Shown: positions 1 to 5,871 of the stretch, piece by piece
Layout of the letters: each line of letters begins with the position of its first letter
How positions within the stretch are numbered: position 1 is the first letter of the stretch
NCBI GenBank assembly: GCA_031284295.1
Contig: JAITAE010000042.1
Coordinates: 1-12,269, forward strand
Source: Spirochaetaceae bacterium
Lineage (GTDB): Bacteria > Spirochaetota > Spirochaetia > Treponematales > Breznakiellaceae
Length of the DNA: 12,269 bases
Direction: 5' to 3'
Position numbers and translations under genes: made by a program
The notes under the pieces: model-generated
What the model saw: only the letters and a program-made list of their open reading frames with translations
Told to the model about the DNA's origin: nothing
Databases searched by the model: none

Positions 1-1109
1 CGTACGCAGCTCTTACGCTCGCCGCGCTTGGCCTCTTTCCTGTTCATGATCAGAATACCCGAACTGCCTTTAGCCGTCGGCACATCCGTATTCACCAGGG
101 CTTTCCCCATCATCGGGCCGCCGCTGACGATCTTACCCGTATCTTCCGGCAGCCCGCCGCAAGCATCGATCAACTGCTGTACCGGAGTACCGATACGCGC
201 AAGGAAATTAGACGGTTGCTTCACAGACGTTCCGGTTACGGTAATGACGCGTTCGACCAACGGCTTATTTTTCTGAACGGCCTCGTAAACGGCGTATGCC
301 GTACCTACGTTCTGAACAACCGCGCCGACAGAAACAGGAAGGGCGCCGCTAGTCACCTGGCGGGACAGCACAGCATCGATCAACTGTTTCTCTCCACCCT
401 GAGGATAGCGCACTTTCAGCGGTACAACCGTTATGCCGGCATAACCGGAAGCCACTTCCGCCATCAACGCTATGGCATCGGGCTTGTTGTTCTCAATGCC
501 GATAAACGCTTTATTCACTTTCACGGCTTTCATCAGAATGTTCACCCCTACCATGATTTCTTCGGCGTGTTCCAACATCAACTGATGGTCTGCCGTAAGG
601 TAAGGTTCACATTCCACCGCATTTATAAGGATACATTCCGCCTTTGCCGAAGGAGGAGGGGTCAATTTCACCTGGGTAGGGAAACAGGCGCCGCCCAATC
701 CGACAATACCGGCATCCGCGATCTTCTTAACGATCTCTTCCGGGGAAAGCGTACATTCCTTTACCAGGCCGGGACTACGATCAATATGTTCTTCCCATTC
801 GTCACCCTCGACATCGATAAAGATCGCCGGTCTGGCGTATCCGCCGGCATCGACGATGGAATCAATCTTCGCCACCTTACCGCTCACCGGAGAGTGAACC
901 GCCGCCGACACAAAGCCACCGGCTTCGGCAATAAGGGTTCCCACCTTAACCACATCCCCTTTCGCTACAACCGGCTTGGCGGGCGCTCCGATGTGCTGTC
1001 CCAACAAAACAACGGCCTTTGCAGGAATATCTGCAGTCCGGATAGGCTGATGCGCTGAATATTTATTTTCGTGCGGATGAACTCCGCCCATTGAAAACGT
1101 CTTCAACAT
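1..1109 (-). CDS. rnfC: RnfC, electron transport complex subunit C (3' end cut by window edge)
   Basis: RnfC is the peripheral NADH- and FMN-binding subunit of the Rnf complex, which couples ferredoxin/NAD electron transfer to ion pumping at the inner membrane. Reading the minus strand from ATG at 1109 gives 369 uninterrupted codons to the edge. The N-terminus starts MLKTFSMGGVHPHENK, typical of the family. A biotinyl-lipoyl-like segment with VHSPVSGKV lies near residues 71-79, the nucleotide/FMN region has GGACFPT at 139-145 and NAVECEPYLT at 163-172, YPQGGEKQ is at 235-242, and an SLBB-like part follows. The frame stops at the edge after KSCV, exactly where the first 4Fe-4S motif should begin, so both clusters lie outside. 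It follows rnfB by 38 bases. An in-frame ATG at 1145 would add 12 residues; I chose 1109 because the family usually begins MLKTF. Identity is secure; the exact start is less so. Confidence 0.93.
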   Translation of the reverse strand, partial: MLKTFSMGGVHPHENKYSAHQPIRTADIPAKAVVLLGQHIGAPAKPVVAKGDVVKVGTLIAEAGGFVSAAVHSPVSGKVAKIDSIVDAGGYARPAIFIDVEGDEWEEHIDRSPGLVKECTLSPEEIVKKIADAGIVGLGGACFPTQVKLTPPPSAKAECILINAVECEPYLTADHQLMLEHAEEIMVGVNILMKAVKVNKAFIGIENNKPDAIALMAEVASGYAGITVVPLKVRYPQGGEKQLIDAVLSRQVTSGALPVSVGAVVQNVGTAYAVYEAVQKNKPLVERVITVTGTSVKQPSNFLARIGTPVQQLIDACGGLPEDTGKIVSGGPMMGKALVNTDVPTAKGSSGILIMNRKEAKRGERKSCV

Positions 1110-1147
1110 GCAGTTTCTGTATTTAATCTGTTTATTACTCTTCATGC

Positions 1148-2014
1148 TTACGCTTCAACCGCTTGAGCAGCGGCTGCCACCTCGTCTTTCGGTTTACGGG
1201 GAGGGAAGTTTTCTTCCGTAATGGTATGTTGCGGACAAACTTCAACACATTTGCGGCACAGCTTACATTTATTAAAGTCGATATAGACCAGGTTGGTTCC
1301 CAAAGCGATAGCCTCGAACGAACAGGCCTTTACACATTTTCCACAACCGATACAACCCACCTCGCAGGCTTTACGGGTCGCCGCCCCTTTGTCCTTATTC
1401 ACACACGACACATAAACGCGGCGCGATTTCTTCCCTTTGGGCCGCAGTTCGATAATCGACTTCGGGCATGCTTTTACGCAAGCGCCGCAAGCTGTACACG
1501 TATCTTCAATCACCTCGGGAAGCCCGGTATCAGGATTTATATGAATTGCATCGAAGAGGCAGGCGGAAACACAATCGCCACAACCCAGACAGCCGTAACT
1601 GCATCCGGTCTCGCCACCGTAAAGGGAAGCGGCGATAGCGCAACTGGCCGCACCGTCGTACATATTGGTACGGGGACGGTTCACACACGAGCCGTTACAT
1701 CTCACGACCGCAAGCATAGGCTCGGCCGCCACGGCATCCCTACCCAGGATAGATGCAATCTGAACCATCAAGTCCCGGCCGCCTACCGGACACAATTTCC
1801 CGTCGAGGGTGTCGGCCTTCACACAAGCGTCGGCAAAACCCGCGCAACCGGGATAACCGCAACCTCCACAGTTGGCCTGAGGCAGGAGTTCCGCCACCCG
1901 GGCAATCCGCGGATCTTCATACACAGCAAATTTCCTGGAGGCCACATAAAGGATAGCCGCCAATACAAAGGCTATTGCTCCCAACGAAACCACTGCAATC
2001 AGAATCAAATTCAT
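1148..2014 (-). CDS. rnfB: RnfB, multi-cluster ferredoxin subunit of the Rnf complex
   Basis: RnfB is the membrane-anchored iron-sulfur subunit thought to accept electrons from ferredoxin in the Rnf complex. The 288-residue protein begins with one membrane helix (about residues 4-24). Next comes the four-iron-sulfur domain typical of RnfB: C49, C52 and C57 in NCGGCGYPGCAGF, and C75 in LCPVGG. Four ferredoxin-type CxxCxxCxxxC motifs follow, at C142-C152, C173-C183, C221-C231 and C250-C260. That is more clusters than the roughly 190-residue enterobacterial RsxB, and matches the long form found in Bacteroidetes. The C-terminus is a basic then Ala-rich tail. It starts 11 bases after the stop of the RseC-like gene and precedes rnfC, so all three are probably one transcript. 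The long ORF on the opposite strand is a shadow: it has none of this motif structure. Confidence 0.96.
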   Translation of the reverse strand: MNLILIAVVSLGAIAFVLAAILYVASRKFAVYEDPRIARVAELLPQANCGGCGYPGCAGFADACVKADTLDGKLCPVGGRDLMVQIASILGRDAVAAEPMLAVVRCNGSCVNRPRTNMYDGAASCAIAASLYGGETGCSYGCLGCGDCVSACLFDAIHINPDTGLPEVIEDTCTACGACVKACPKSIIELRPKGKKSRRVYVSCVNKDKGAATRKACEVGCIGCGKCVKACSFEAIALGTNLVYIDFNKCKLCRKCVEVCPQHTITEENFPPRKPKDEVAAAAQAVEA

Positions 2015-2025
2015 AAATCAGTTAG

Positions 2026-2436
2026 TTAATCAGATTTTATTGTAAACGAAAATTTCTTTTTCAATCCGGCTCTATTCAACCACACCACAAAATAGTAGGG
2101 AACCAGTAGCCCCAGAGATATAAGGGCGGACAGCAACTCGTTGCCATCCGAAACATGCATACAGATAAAGAGGGAAAAGAATAAGACTAAAAAGGGAACG
2201 ACAAAAGCCAGAAGTACAGCCATCATTCCCATAGACGTTTGTCCTACGACCACCACACGGTCTCCTATCTCATAAGCGGCATACGGAACATTCACTTCAA
2301 CGACCTGCTCTTTGCTGCCGGAACAATACCCGCCGGCGCTACACGAAGCACATGCAGATGTCCGGATGATCCTCACGGAAACAAGTGAATGGTCTATGTT
2401 CTCCACAATACCCTGATGAGTTATTACGTTAGCCAT
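2026..2436 (-). CDS. rseC: SoxR-reducing system / RseC-family membrane protein
   Basis: This 136-residue protein resembles the RseC/SoxR-reducing family, small membrane proteins linked to Rnf/Rsx complexes and to keeping redox-active partners reduced. The soluble N-terminal part contains a cysteine cluster, CASCSAGGYC (C29, C32, C38), followed by a short beta-rich stretch with IGDRVVV. Two membrane helices lie at about residues 70-93 and 102-121, separated by a short loop, and the tail is basic. It is the first gene of the minus-strand rnf cluster, the order normally seen in Bacteroidales. The ATG at 2436 is followed by a typical start (MANVITHQGIVE). In enterobacteria RseC sits elsewhere or at the end of the rsx operon, so the biochemical role here is inferred from family and position. 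Confidence 0.88.
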   Translation of the reverse strand: MANVITHQGIVENIDHSLVSVRIIRTSACASCSAGGYCSGSKEQVVEVNVPYAAYEIGDRVVVVGQTSMGMMAVLLAFVVPFLVLFFSLFICMHVSDGNELLSALISLGLLVPYYFVVWLNRAGLKKKFSFTIKSD

Positions 2437-2464
2437 TTTGCAAACCCAAGATTACAAATCGCGG

Positions 2465-2472
2465 CAAATTTA
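2465..2472 (-). promoter_or_regulatory. Probable Bacteroidetes-type -7 element of the rnf operon
   Basis: Read on the minus strand this is TAAATTTG, a full match to the Bacteroidetes -7 consensus TAnnTTTG. It sits 28 bases upstream of the RseC-like start codon, which gives a short leader. A clean TTTG element 19 bases further upstream is not present (the bases there read CTTC), so the call rests on the -7 box and its position. Confidence 0.4.
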
Positions 2473-2576
2473 AGCATATTTTGTTAACCACGAAGCATTC
2501 CCCTTATTTTTCTACGGTATAAACCGGCGTTTCCTGTTTTATTTTCAAAACGATTATCCTATCTATCGCTGTGACT

Positions 2577-2592
2577 TTCATAACCGCAGGTC
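2577..2592 (+). repeat. Decayed solo half of the REP palindrome
   Basis: TTCATAACCGCAGGTC here is an exact 16-base direct repeat of 2640-2655, which forms the first half of the large REP hairpin. The second half has lost its complementarity (GATGACTTA in place of AGCGACCTG). It looks like an eroded REP copy next to the RAYT unit. Confidence 0.55.
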
Positions 2593-2621
2593 GATGACTT
2601 ACAGATATAGCATGTACCGAA

Positions 2622-2669
2622 CGGCTGAAAGCCGTGATATTCATAACCGCAGGTCAGCGACCTGCGGCA
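2622..2669 (+). repeat. REP unit, 3' side of the RAYT gene (two hairpins)
   Basis: This 48-base block holds two perfect hairpins: CGGCT-GAA-AGCCG (2622-2634) and a 9-bp stem CCGCAGGTC with loop AGC (2647-2667). It matches the reverse complement of 3256-3303 at 46 of 48 positions. The pair therefore forms an inverted repeat around the transposase gene at 2709-3158. Such paired palindromes next to a RAYT are the substrates these Y1 enzymes bind and cut. Confidence 0.85.
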
Positions 2670-2689
2670 CAGAACAGCCTCCATCACTT

Positions 2690-2704
2690 CTGCCTGAAAG
2701 GCAG
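2690..2704 (+). repeat. Short REP hairpin beside the RAYT stop codon
   Basis: CTGCC-T-GAA-A-GGCAG is a perfect hairpin ending four bases before the RAYT stop codon (transcribed leftward). Its exact reverse complement occurs at 3221-3235, upstream of the gene. It is the inner pair of the nested palindromes and may also stabilise the 3' end of the transposase mRNA. Confidence 0.8.
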
Positions 2705-2708
2705 GATT

Positions 2709-3158
2709 TCAGTCTTTCAAGAAGTAACGTTCATCAATCTCAATACCGTTGTCTGTCAGAAACCGGCGGTATTCTTCTTCAAAGCTGACGGTCTTATGAT
2801 GCTCTTTCTGATTGCTGATATAGTTGATAATCGTCTGCCTCTCGTTAAAGTTATAAGTAATTCCCGCAAAACTGACCGCCCAGCCTTCAAAATCCGGGAA
2901 ATCCGGATTTCTCGACAGCCATTTACTTGAATATTCTTTGAGCTCTTTCATGAAGTCAGATAAGGCTATCGTCGGGTGTATATCAACTAATAAGTGAACA
3001 TGGTTTTTCGTGCCGCCGATACGGTATAACTTCGATTTCTTGTTGTTGATAGTACCCATAATGTATGCGTATAGCTCTTTTTCGTGCGCTTCGGGGATTG
3101 TCGGATAACCGGATTTGGTGCGGAATACAATGTGATAGAGTAGGTGTGTGTAGCTCAT
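2709..3158 (-). CDS. REP-associated tyrosine transposase (RAYT, Y1/HUH family)
   Basis: This 149-residue protein belongs to the single-domain Y1 transposase group (Transposase_IS200-like), which nick single-stranded DNA through a tyrosine. The HUH metal-binding motif is visible as KNHVHLLV (H53 and H55). The nucleophile region is INYISNQKEHH, with Y113 as likely catalytic tyrosine and Q117 and H120 nearby. The opening MSYTHLLYHIVFRTK and length are standard for the family, and the reading frame is intact. It is bracketed on both sides by inverted palindromes (2622-2704 and 3219-3303), which distinguishes a domesticated RAYT from a free IS200 element. RAYTs are usually single copy and spread REP sequences rather than themselves. 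It is probably not co-transcribed with a neighbour; I see no clear promoter or ribosome binding site ahead of it. Confidence 0.92.
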   Translation of the reverse strand: MSYTHLLYHIVFRTKSGYPTIPEAHEKELYAYIMGTINNKKSKLYRIGGTKNHVHLLVDIHPTIALSDFMKELKEYSSKWLSRNPDFPDFEGWAVSFAGITYNFNERQTIINYISNQKEHHKTVSFEEEYRRFLTDNGIEIDERYFLKD

Positions 3159-3218
3159 GGTTGAGATATGTTTTTAGTTCTGGACTTGCCACAGGGCAGT
3201 GGCTTATGGGTATGGGGG

Positions 3219-3236
3219 TCCTGCCTTTCAGGCAGG
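3219..3236 (+). repeat. Short REP hairpin upstream of the RAYT gene
   Basis: CCTGCCT-TTC-AGGCAGG (3220-3236) is a 7-bp perfect hairpin. Its core 3221-3235 is the reverse complement of 2690-2704. It lies about 60 bases ahead of the RAYT start codon and completes the inner inverted pair of the unit. Confidence 0.8.
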
Positions 3237-3255
3237 GGTAGTGGGGTGGGCGCTA

Positions 3256-3303
3256 TGCCGCAGGTCGCTGACCTGCGGTTATGGAAATCACGGCTTTCAG
3301 CCG
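3256..3303 (+). repeat. REP unit, 5' side of the RAYT gene (two hairpins)
   Basis: This is the mirror copy of 2622-2669: a 9-bp stem CCGCAGGTC with loop GCT (3258-3278) and the hairpin CGGCT-TTC-AGCCG (3291-3303). Both stems are perfect; only the linker between them differs from the partner, at two positions. Together with the left copy it defines the outer boundaries of the RAYT/REP unit. Confidence 0.85.
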
Positions 3304-3320
3304 CACCTGCACCGCTTTCA

Positions 3321-3350
3321 TCCGTGTCTTTCCGTGTAATCCGTGTCTTT
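3321..3350 (+). repeat. Three short direct repeats of TCCGTGT
   Basis: TCCGTGT occurs at 3321, 3331 and 3340, with linkers CTT and AA, immediately outside the RAYT/REP unit. No coding frame explains it. The function is unknown. Confidence 0.6.
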
Positions 3351-3596
3351 TCAACATACTTGATCCGGACTTTGTCATAGCATAGTTGTTAAGTTGAACG
3401 TTGAAAATCGCTGTATATCAAATAAATATATTAATTTGGGACGGATTTAAAGTTGCACTATAAAATTGTCCGGTTTTAAAGTATGGATCTGATAAACAGG
3501 AAGTTAGTAGGCGAATAATATCTCCGGCCAATAATTCCGGAGGCTTTTTCGGGGGAATTATTAGATGCGCCAGCCCCGAACTTTTATCCGCTTTTC
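3351..3596. other. Gene-free stretch before the TPP leader
   Basis: No convincing gene is present. The sequence is AT-rich in its first half. One clear structure is an inverted repeat with arms AATAATTCC (3530-3538) and GGAATTATT (3554-3562) around a 15-base loop containing CTTTTT. It could be a weak leftward or rightward hairpin, but no U-tract follows it. The short minus-strand ORF at 3418-3609 has no recognisable features and is not called. Confidence 0.5.
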
Positions 3597-3627
3597 TTTG
3601 CCGGATCATTTCGATTGATTACTTTTG
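3597..3627 (+). promoter_or_regulatory. Consensus Bacteroidetes promoter ahead of the TPP riboswitch
   Basis: TTTG (3597-3600), exactly 19 bases, then TACTTTTG (3620-3627) fits the Bacteroidetes primary-sigma consensus TTTG-N19-TAnnTTTG at every fixed position. A transcript starting a few bases downstream would begin just before the riboswitch. This is the strongest single sign that the leader comes from a Bacteroidetes genome rather than from the source of the genes downstream. Confidence 0.72.
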
Positions 3628-3635
3628 CGCAATTC

Positions 3636-3722
3636 TTTTAAGGGGTGCCCTAATATCACGGGCTGAGAACATACCCATTGACCTGATCCGGATAATGCCG
3701 GCGTAGGGAAATCCCGGAATCA
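3636..3722 (+). promoter_or_regulatory. TPP riboswitch (THI element)
   Basis: The conserved core is clear: GGGGTGCCC (3642-3650), then the P2 partner GGGC followed by CTGAGA (3660-3668), ATACCC, CCTGATC, and the 3' box GATAATGCCGGCGTAGGGAA. CCGG on either side of ATAATG closes the P4/P5 arm. The aptamer binds thiamine pyrophosphate. With the intrinsic terminator 37 bases downstream (3759-3792), the expected mode is transcription attenuation of the thiamine-import operon that follows. A second small hairpin (3731-3738 with 3744-3751, one mismatch) between aptamer and terminator may take part in the switch. Confidence 0.95.
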
Positions 3723-3758
3723 TCCGTTGGAATAATCCTGTTGGGATAATTCAAAAGG

Positions 3759-3792
3759 AAAATCCGCAAGGTCTCCCTTGCGGATTTTTTTT
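3759..3792 (+). terminator. Rho-independent terminator of the TPP leader
   Basis: A perfect 11-bp stem AATCCGCAAGG/CCTTGCGGATT (3761-3771 and 3776-3786) with a TCTC loop is extended by two A-T pairs and runs into a tract of eight T (3785-3792). It lies between the riboswitch and the first start codon (3820), as expected for an attenuator. The change to GC-rich, spirochaete-like sequence begins right after it. Confidence 0.9.
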
Positions 3793-3819
3793 GTGTCCGG
3801 ACGCGAAGGAGAACCAGGG

Positions 3820-4134
3820 ATGACGGACGATAGACAGCCTGAGGCCGGTATGGCGATTCAGGTCTTGCCGAAAACGGCAAACGGGGACGAGACGCTACGT
3901 ATAGTAGACGCGGTGATAGCTTACATTAAAAGTACCGGCCTAAACAGTTTTGTGGGGCCCTTTGAGACATCGGTAGAGGGCGATTTCGACACGCTCTGCC
4001 GCATAGCGGCGGAGGCGCAGAGAATTTGCGTGCGCGAAGGGGCGGAAAGCGTCTCCACGTACATCAAATTCGTGTACACCCCGCATGACGGCGTGTGGCC
4101 CATAGACTTCAAGGTAAAAAAACACCATGCGTAA
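3820..4134 (+). CDS. Small thiamine-binding protein (MTH1187/YkoF type)
   Basis: The 104-residue product matches the Thiamine_BP family (formerly DUF77), small ferredoxin-like-fold proteins related to YkoF that bind thiamine or its hydroxymethylpyrimidine part. Visible features are AIQVLP near the start, IVDAVIAYIKSTGL, then GPFETSVEGDFDTL and a late beta strand YIKFVYTP. The start at 3820 is preceded by AAGGAG with an 8-base spacing. An in-frame ATG at 3778 lies inside the terminator and is rejected; ATG at 3850 is a weaker alternative. The gene overlaps the permease gene by 8 bases, so the two are translationally coupled. As first gene of a TPP-riboswitch operon with thiXYZ, it probably delivers or senses a thiamine-related ligand. 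That role is inferred. Confidence 0.85.
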   Translation: MTDDRQPEAGMAIQVLPKTANGDETLRIVDAVIAYIKSTGLNSFVGPFETSVEGDFDTLCRIAAEAQRICVREGAESVSTYIKFVYTPHDGVWPIDFKVKKHHA

Positions 4135-4882
4135 AGCGGCTTCCTGGCCGGTCTTTCTGGTTATCCTGGCCCTATGGCAGGCGGCAAGCGCGGCGCGGCT
4201 CCTCCCGCCGTATATGCTGCCCGGCCCGTTCGAGGTTGGCCTTGCTATGCTGAACGATATGCCGCTGCTCGCGCGGCATACCGGACGCACACTGTTCGAG
4301 GCGCTTGCCGGTCTTGCGCTTGGCATCGCGGCGGCCTTCGCGCTCGCGTTTATGATGGACGCAAAGCGCCGCGTCAAGGCGGCTGTCGCGCCCGTCCTGC
4401 TACTCACGCAGACGATACCGTCCGTGGCCCTGGCCCCGATACTTGTACTTTGGATGGGCTTTGGATCGGCTCCAAAGGTCGCGCTCGTCTTTCTTACCTG
4501 CTTTTTCCCGATAGCGGTAGCGCTGGAGAACGGCTTTGCGCAGGCTGACCCGGACGCGGTGCGGCTGTTGCGGTCTATGGGCGCGTCAACCCCGCAAGTT
4601 TACAGGTACATCAAAATCCCCGGCGCGCTCGGCCCGCTGTTTTCCGGCCTCAAGATTTCTACCACGTACGCCGTCGCCGCCGCGGTGATTGCGGAATGGC
4701 TTGGCGGGGATGCGGGTCTGGGCGTATACATGACGCGGGTACGAAAATCGTACTCGTTTGACAAGATGTTTGCCGTGATTTTCGTTACGGTTGTGCTGAG
4801 TTTAACGTTGATGAAGCTGCTTGAAGCGCTTGAACGGCGCGTTACACCCTGGAATTTTTTGTTGGAGGAACATAAAACATGA
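4127..4882 (+). CDS. thiX: ThiX, permease of a thiamine-precursor ABC importer
   Basis: This 251-residue integral membrane protein has the BPD_transp_1 fold used by NitT/TauT-type importers. An N-terminal helix is followed by LLPPYMLPGPFEV, the typical lead-in, then helices at about 57-77, 87-110, 115-135, 177-193 and 213-232. The EAA loop that docks to the ATPase is at about 143-175 (DAVRLLRSMGAS, then YIKIPGALG). Family and neighbours point to import of hydroxymethylpyrimidine or a formylamino-pyrimidine derivative. Its start overlaps the end of the previous gene by 8 bases. Its stop overlaps the next start as ATGA (4879-4882). The conserved Thi context, rather than residues in the permease, assigns the substrate; nitrate, taurine or riboflavin permeases look similar in isolation. 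Confidence 0.88.
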   Translation: MRKAASWPVFLVILALWQAASAARLLPPYMLPGPFEVGLAMLNDMPLLARHTGRTLFEALAGLALGIAAAFALAFMMDAKRRVKAAVAPVLLLTQTIPSVALAPILVLWMGFGSAPKVALVFLTCFFPIAVALENGFAQADPDAVRLLRSMGASTPQVYRYIKIPGALGPLFSGLKISTTYAVAAAVIAEWLGGDAGLGVYMTRVRKSYSFDKMFAVIFVTVVLSLTLMKLLEALERRVTPWNFLLEEHKT

Positions 4883-5862
4883 AAGCCATAAAAGTAAAGA
4901 TGATTTTGCTATTAGCGCCGCTTGCGCTCTGTGTCGCGGCCTGCCGGCCCAGCCGTCAGCCGGGACAGATCCGCGTCGTGCTGGACTGGACGCCGAATAC
5001 CAACCATACCGGCCTCTACGCCGCGCTGGAAAACGGCTATTTTGCCGAAGCCGGTCTTGCGGTAACGATTGAACAGCCGCCGGAAGACGGGGCGCTGCTA
5101 CTGTTGGCGGCGGGCGGCGCGGAATTCGCAGTCGATTTTCAGGAGTCGTTTGGGCCGGCCATTGCCCGCGCGGAACCGCTGCCGCTTACCGCGGTCGCGG
5201 CGCTGATTGCTCACAACACCAGCGGTATCATGTCGCTTGCCGGGGCTGGGATAGGCCGCCCGCGCGATCTTGAGGGGAAACGCTTTGCCTCGTGGGAAAC
5301 GCCGCTGGTGAACGCGGTAATCAGAAACATAGTTGAGGGGGACGGCGGTGATTTTTCGCGTGTCAACATGGTGCCAAACGCCGCGGCGGATGCCTTTTCC
5401 GCGCTCGAAACCGATGTTGACGCTATATGGATTTACTACGCGTGGGACGGAATCGCCGCCGAGACGCGGGGAATTCCGGTAAACTACCTGGATTTTGCCA
5501 CGATAAATCCGGTTTTTGACTTTTATACCCCGATTTTGCTTGTAAACAACGACTACGCCGCCGAAAAACCGGGAGAAGCCGCCCAATTTGTTGCCGCGTT
5601 GAGCCGGGGCTACCGGTTCGCGATAGAAAACCCGGCGGTAGCGGCGGAAATTCTGTTGAAACACGCCCCGGAACTGGACAGGTCGCTGGTGATTCGCAGC
5701 CAGCAATACCTTGCCACACGGTACCAGGCCGACTCCCCACGCTGGGGCGAAATAGACCGGGAACGCTGGGACAGGTTTTACGGCTGGATGTTTGACGAAG
5801 GCATACTGGAAAAGGACATCCGTGGACAGGGCTTTACAGACAAATTCCTGCCCCTGCCCTAA
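4879..5862 (+). CDS. thiY: ThiY, pyrimidine-precursor-binding lipoprotein
   Basis: The 327-residue protein is a periplasmic binding protein of the ThiY/NMT1/THI5 family. A lipoprotein signal ends in VAAC with acylated C22. The signature LDWTPNTNHTGLYAA (residues 35-49), followed by NGYF, is the hallmark of this family and part of the pyrimidine-binding cleft. Later conserved parts include NTSGIMSL (113-120), GKRFASWETP (133-142) and FYTPILLVNN (215-224). In studied homologues the ligand is a formylamino derivative of hydroxymethylpyrimidine salvaged from degraded thiamine. A strong ribosome binding site, GGAGGA (4864-4869), sits inside the end of thiX, and the start overlaps its stop by four bases. 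The protein would be tethered to a membrane and feed ThiX. Confidence 0.92.
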   Translation: MKAIKVKMILLLAPLALCVAACRPSRQPGQIRVVLDWTPNTNHTGLYAALENGYFAEAGLAVTIEQPPEDGALLLLAAGGAEFAVDFQESFGPAIARAEPLPLTAVAALIAHNTSGIMSLAGAGIGRPRDLEGKRFASWETPLVNAVIRNIVEGDGGDFSRVNMVPNAAADAFSALETDVDAIWIYYAWDGIAAETRGIPVNYLDFATINPVFDFYTPILLVNNDYAAEKPGEAAQFVAALSRGYRFAIENPAVAAEILLKHAPELDRSLVIRSQQYLATRYQADSPRWGEIDRERWDRFYGWMFDEGILEKDIRGQGFTDKFLPLP

Positions 5863-5871
5863 GGCCGCCGC

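Noticed and set aside
216..1058. Long plus-strand ORF (280 codons)
   Set aside because: It is antisense to rnfC. The minus frame has clear RnfC motifs throughout; this product has none.
1163..2029. Plus-strand ORF of 288 codons opposite rnfB
   Set aside because: Same-length mirror of the RnfB frame. RnfB shows five cysteine clusters, while this product lacks any domain.
2709..3158. Autonomous IS200/IS605 insertion sequence
   Set aside because: The flanking inverted REP pairs and the solitary Y1 gene without a TnpB partner fit a RAYT better. IS200 ends are subterminal hairpins, not mirrored palindrome pairs.
3778..3819. Earlier start for the thiamine-binding protein
   Set aside because: This ATG lies inside the terminator hairpin and has no ribosome binding site. 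ATG at 3820 has AAGGAG at good spacing.
3940..4407. Minus-strand ORF of 155 codons
   Set aside because: It is antisense to the thiamine-binding protein and thiX; its Ala/Ser/Arg-rich product is typical of shadows in GC-rich genes.
5098..5706. Minus-strand ORF of 202 codons inside thiY
   Set aside because: ThiY has lipobox and binding-cleft signatures along the plus frame; the antisense product is basic and featureless.
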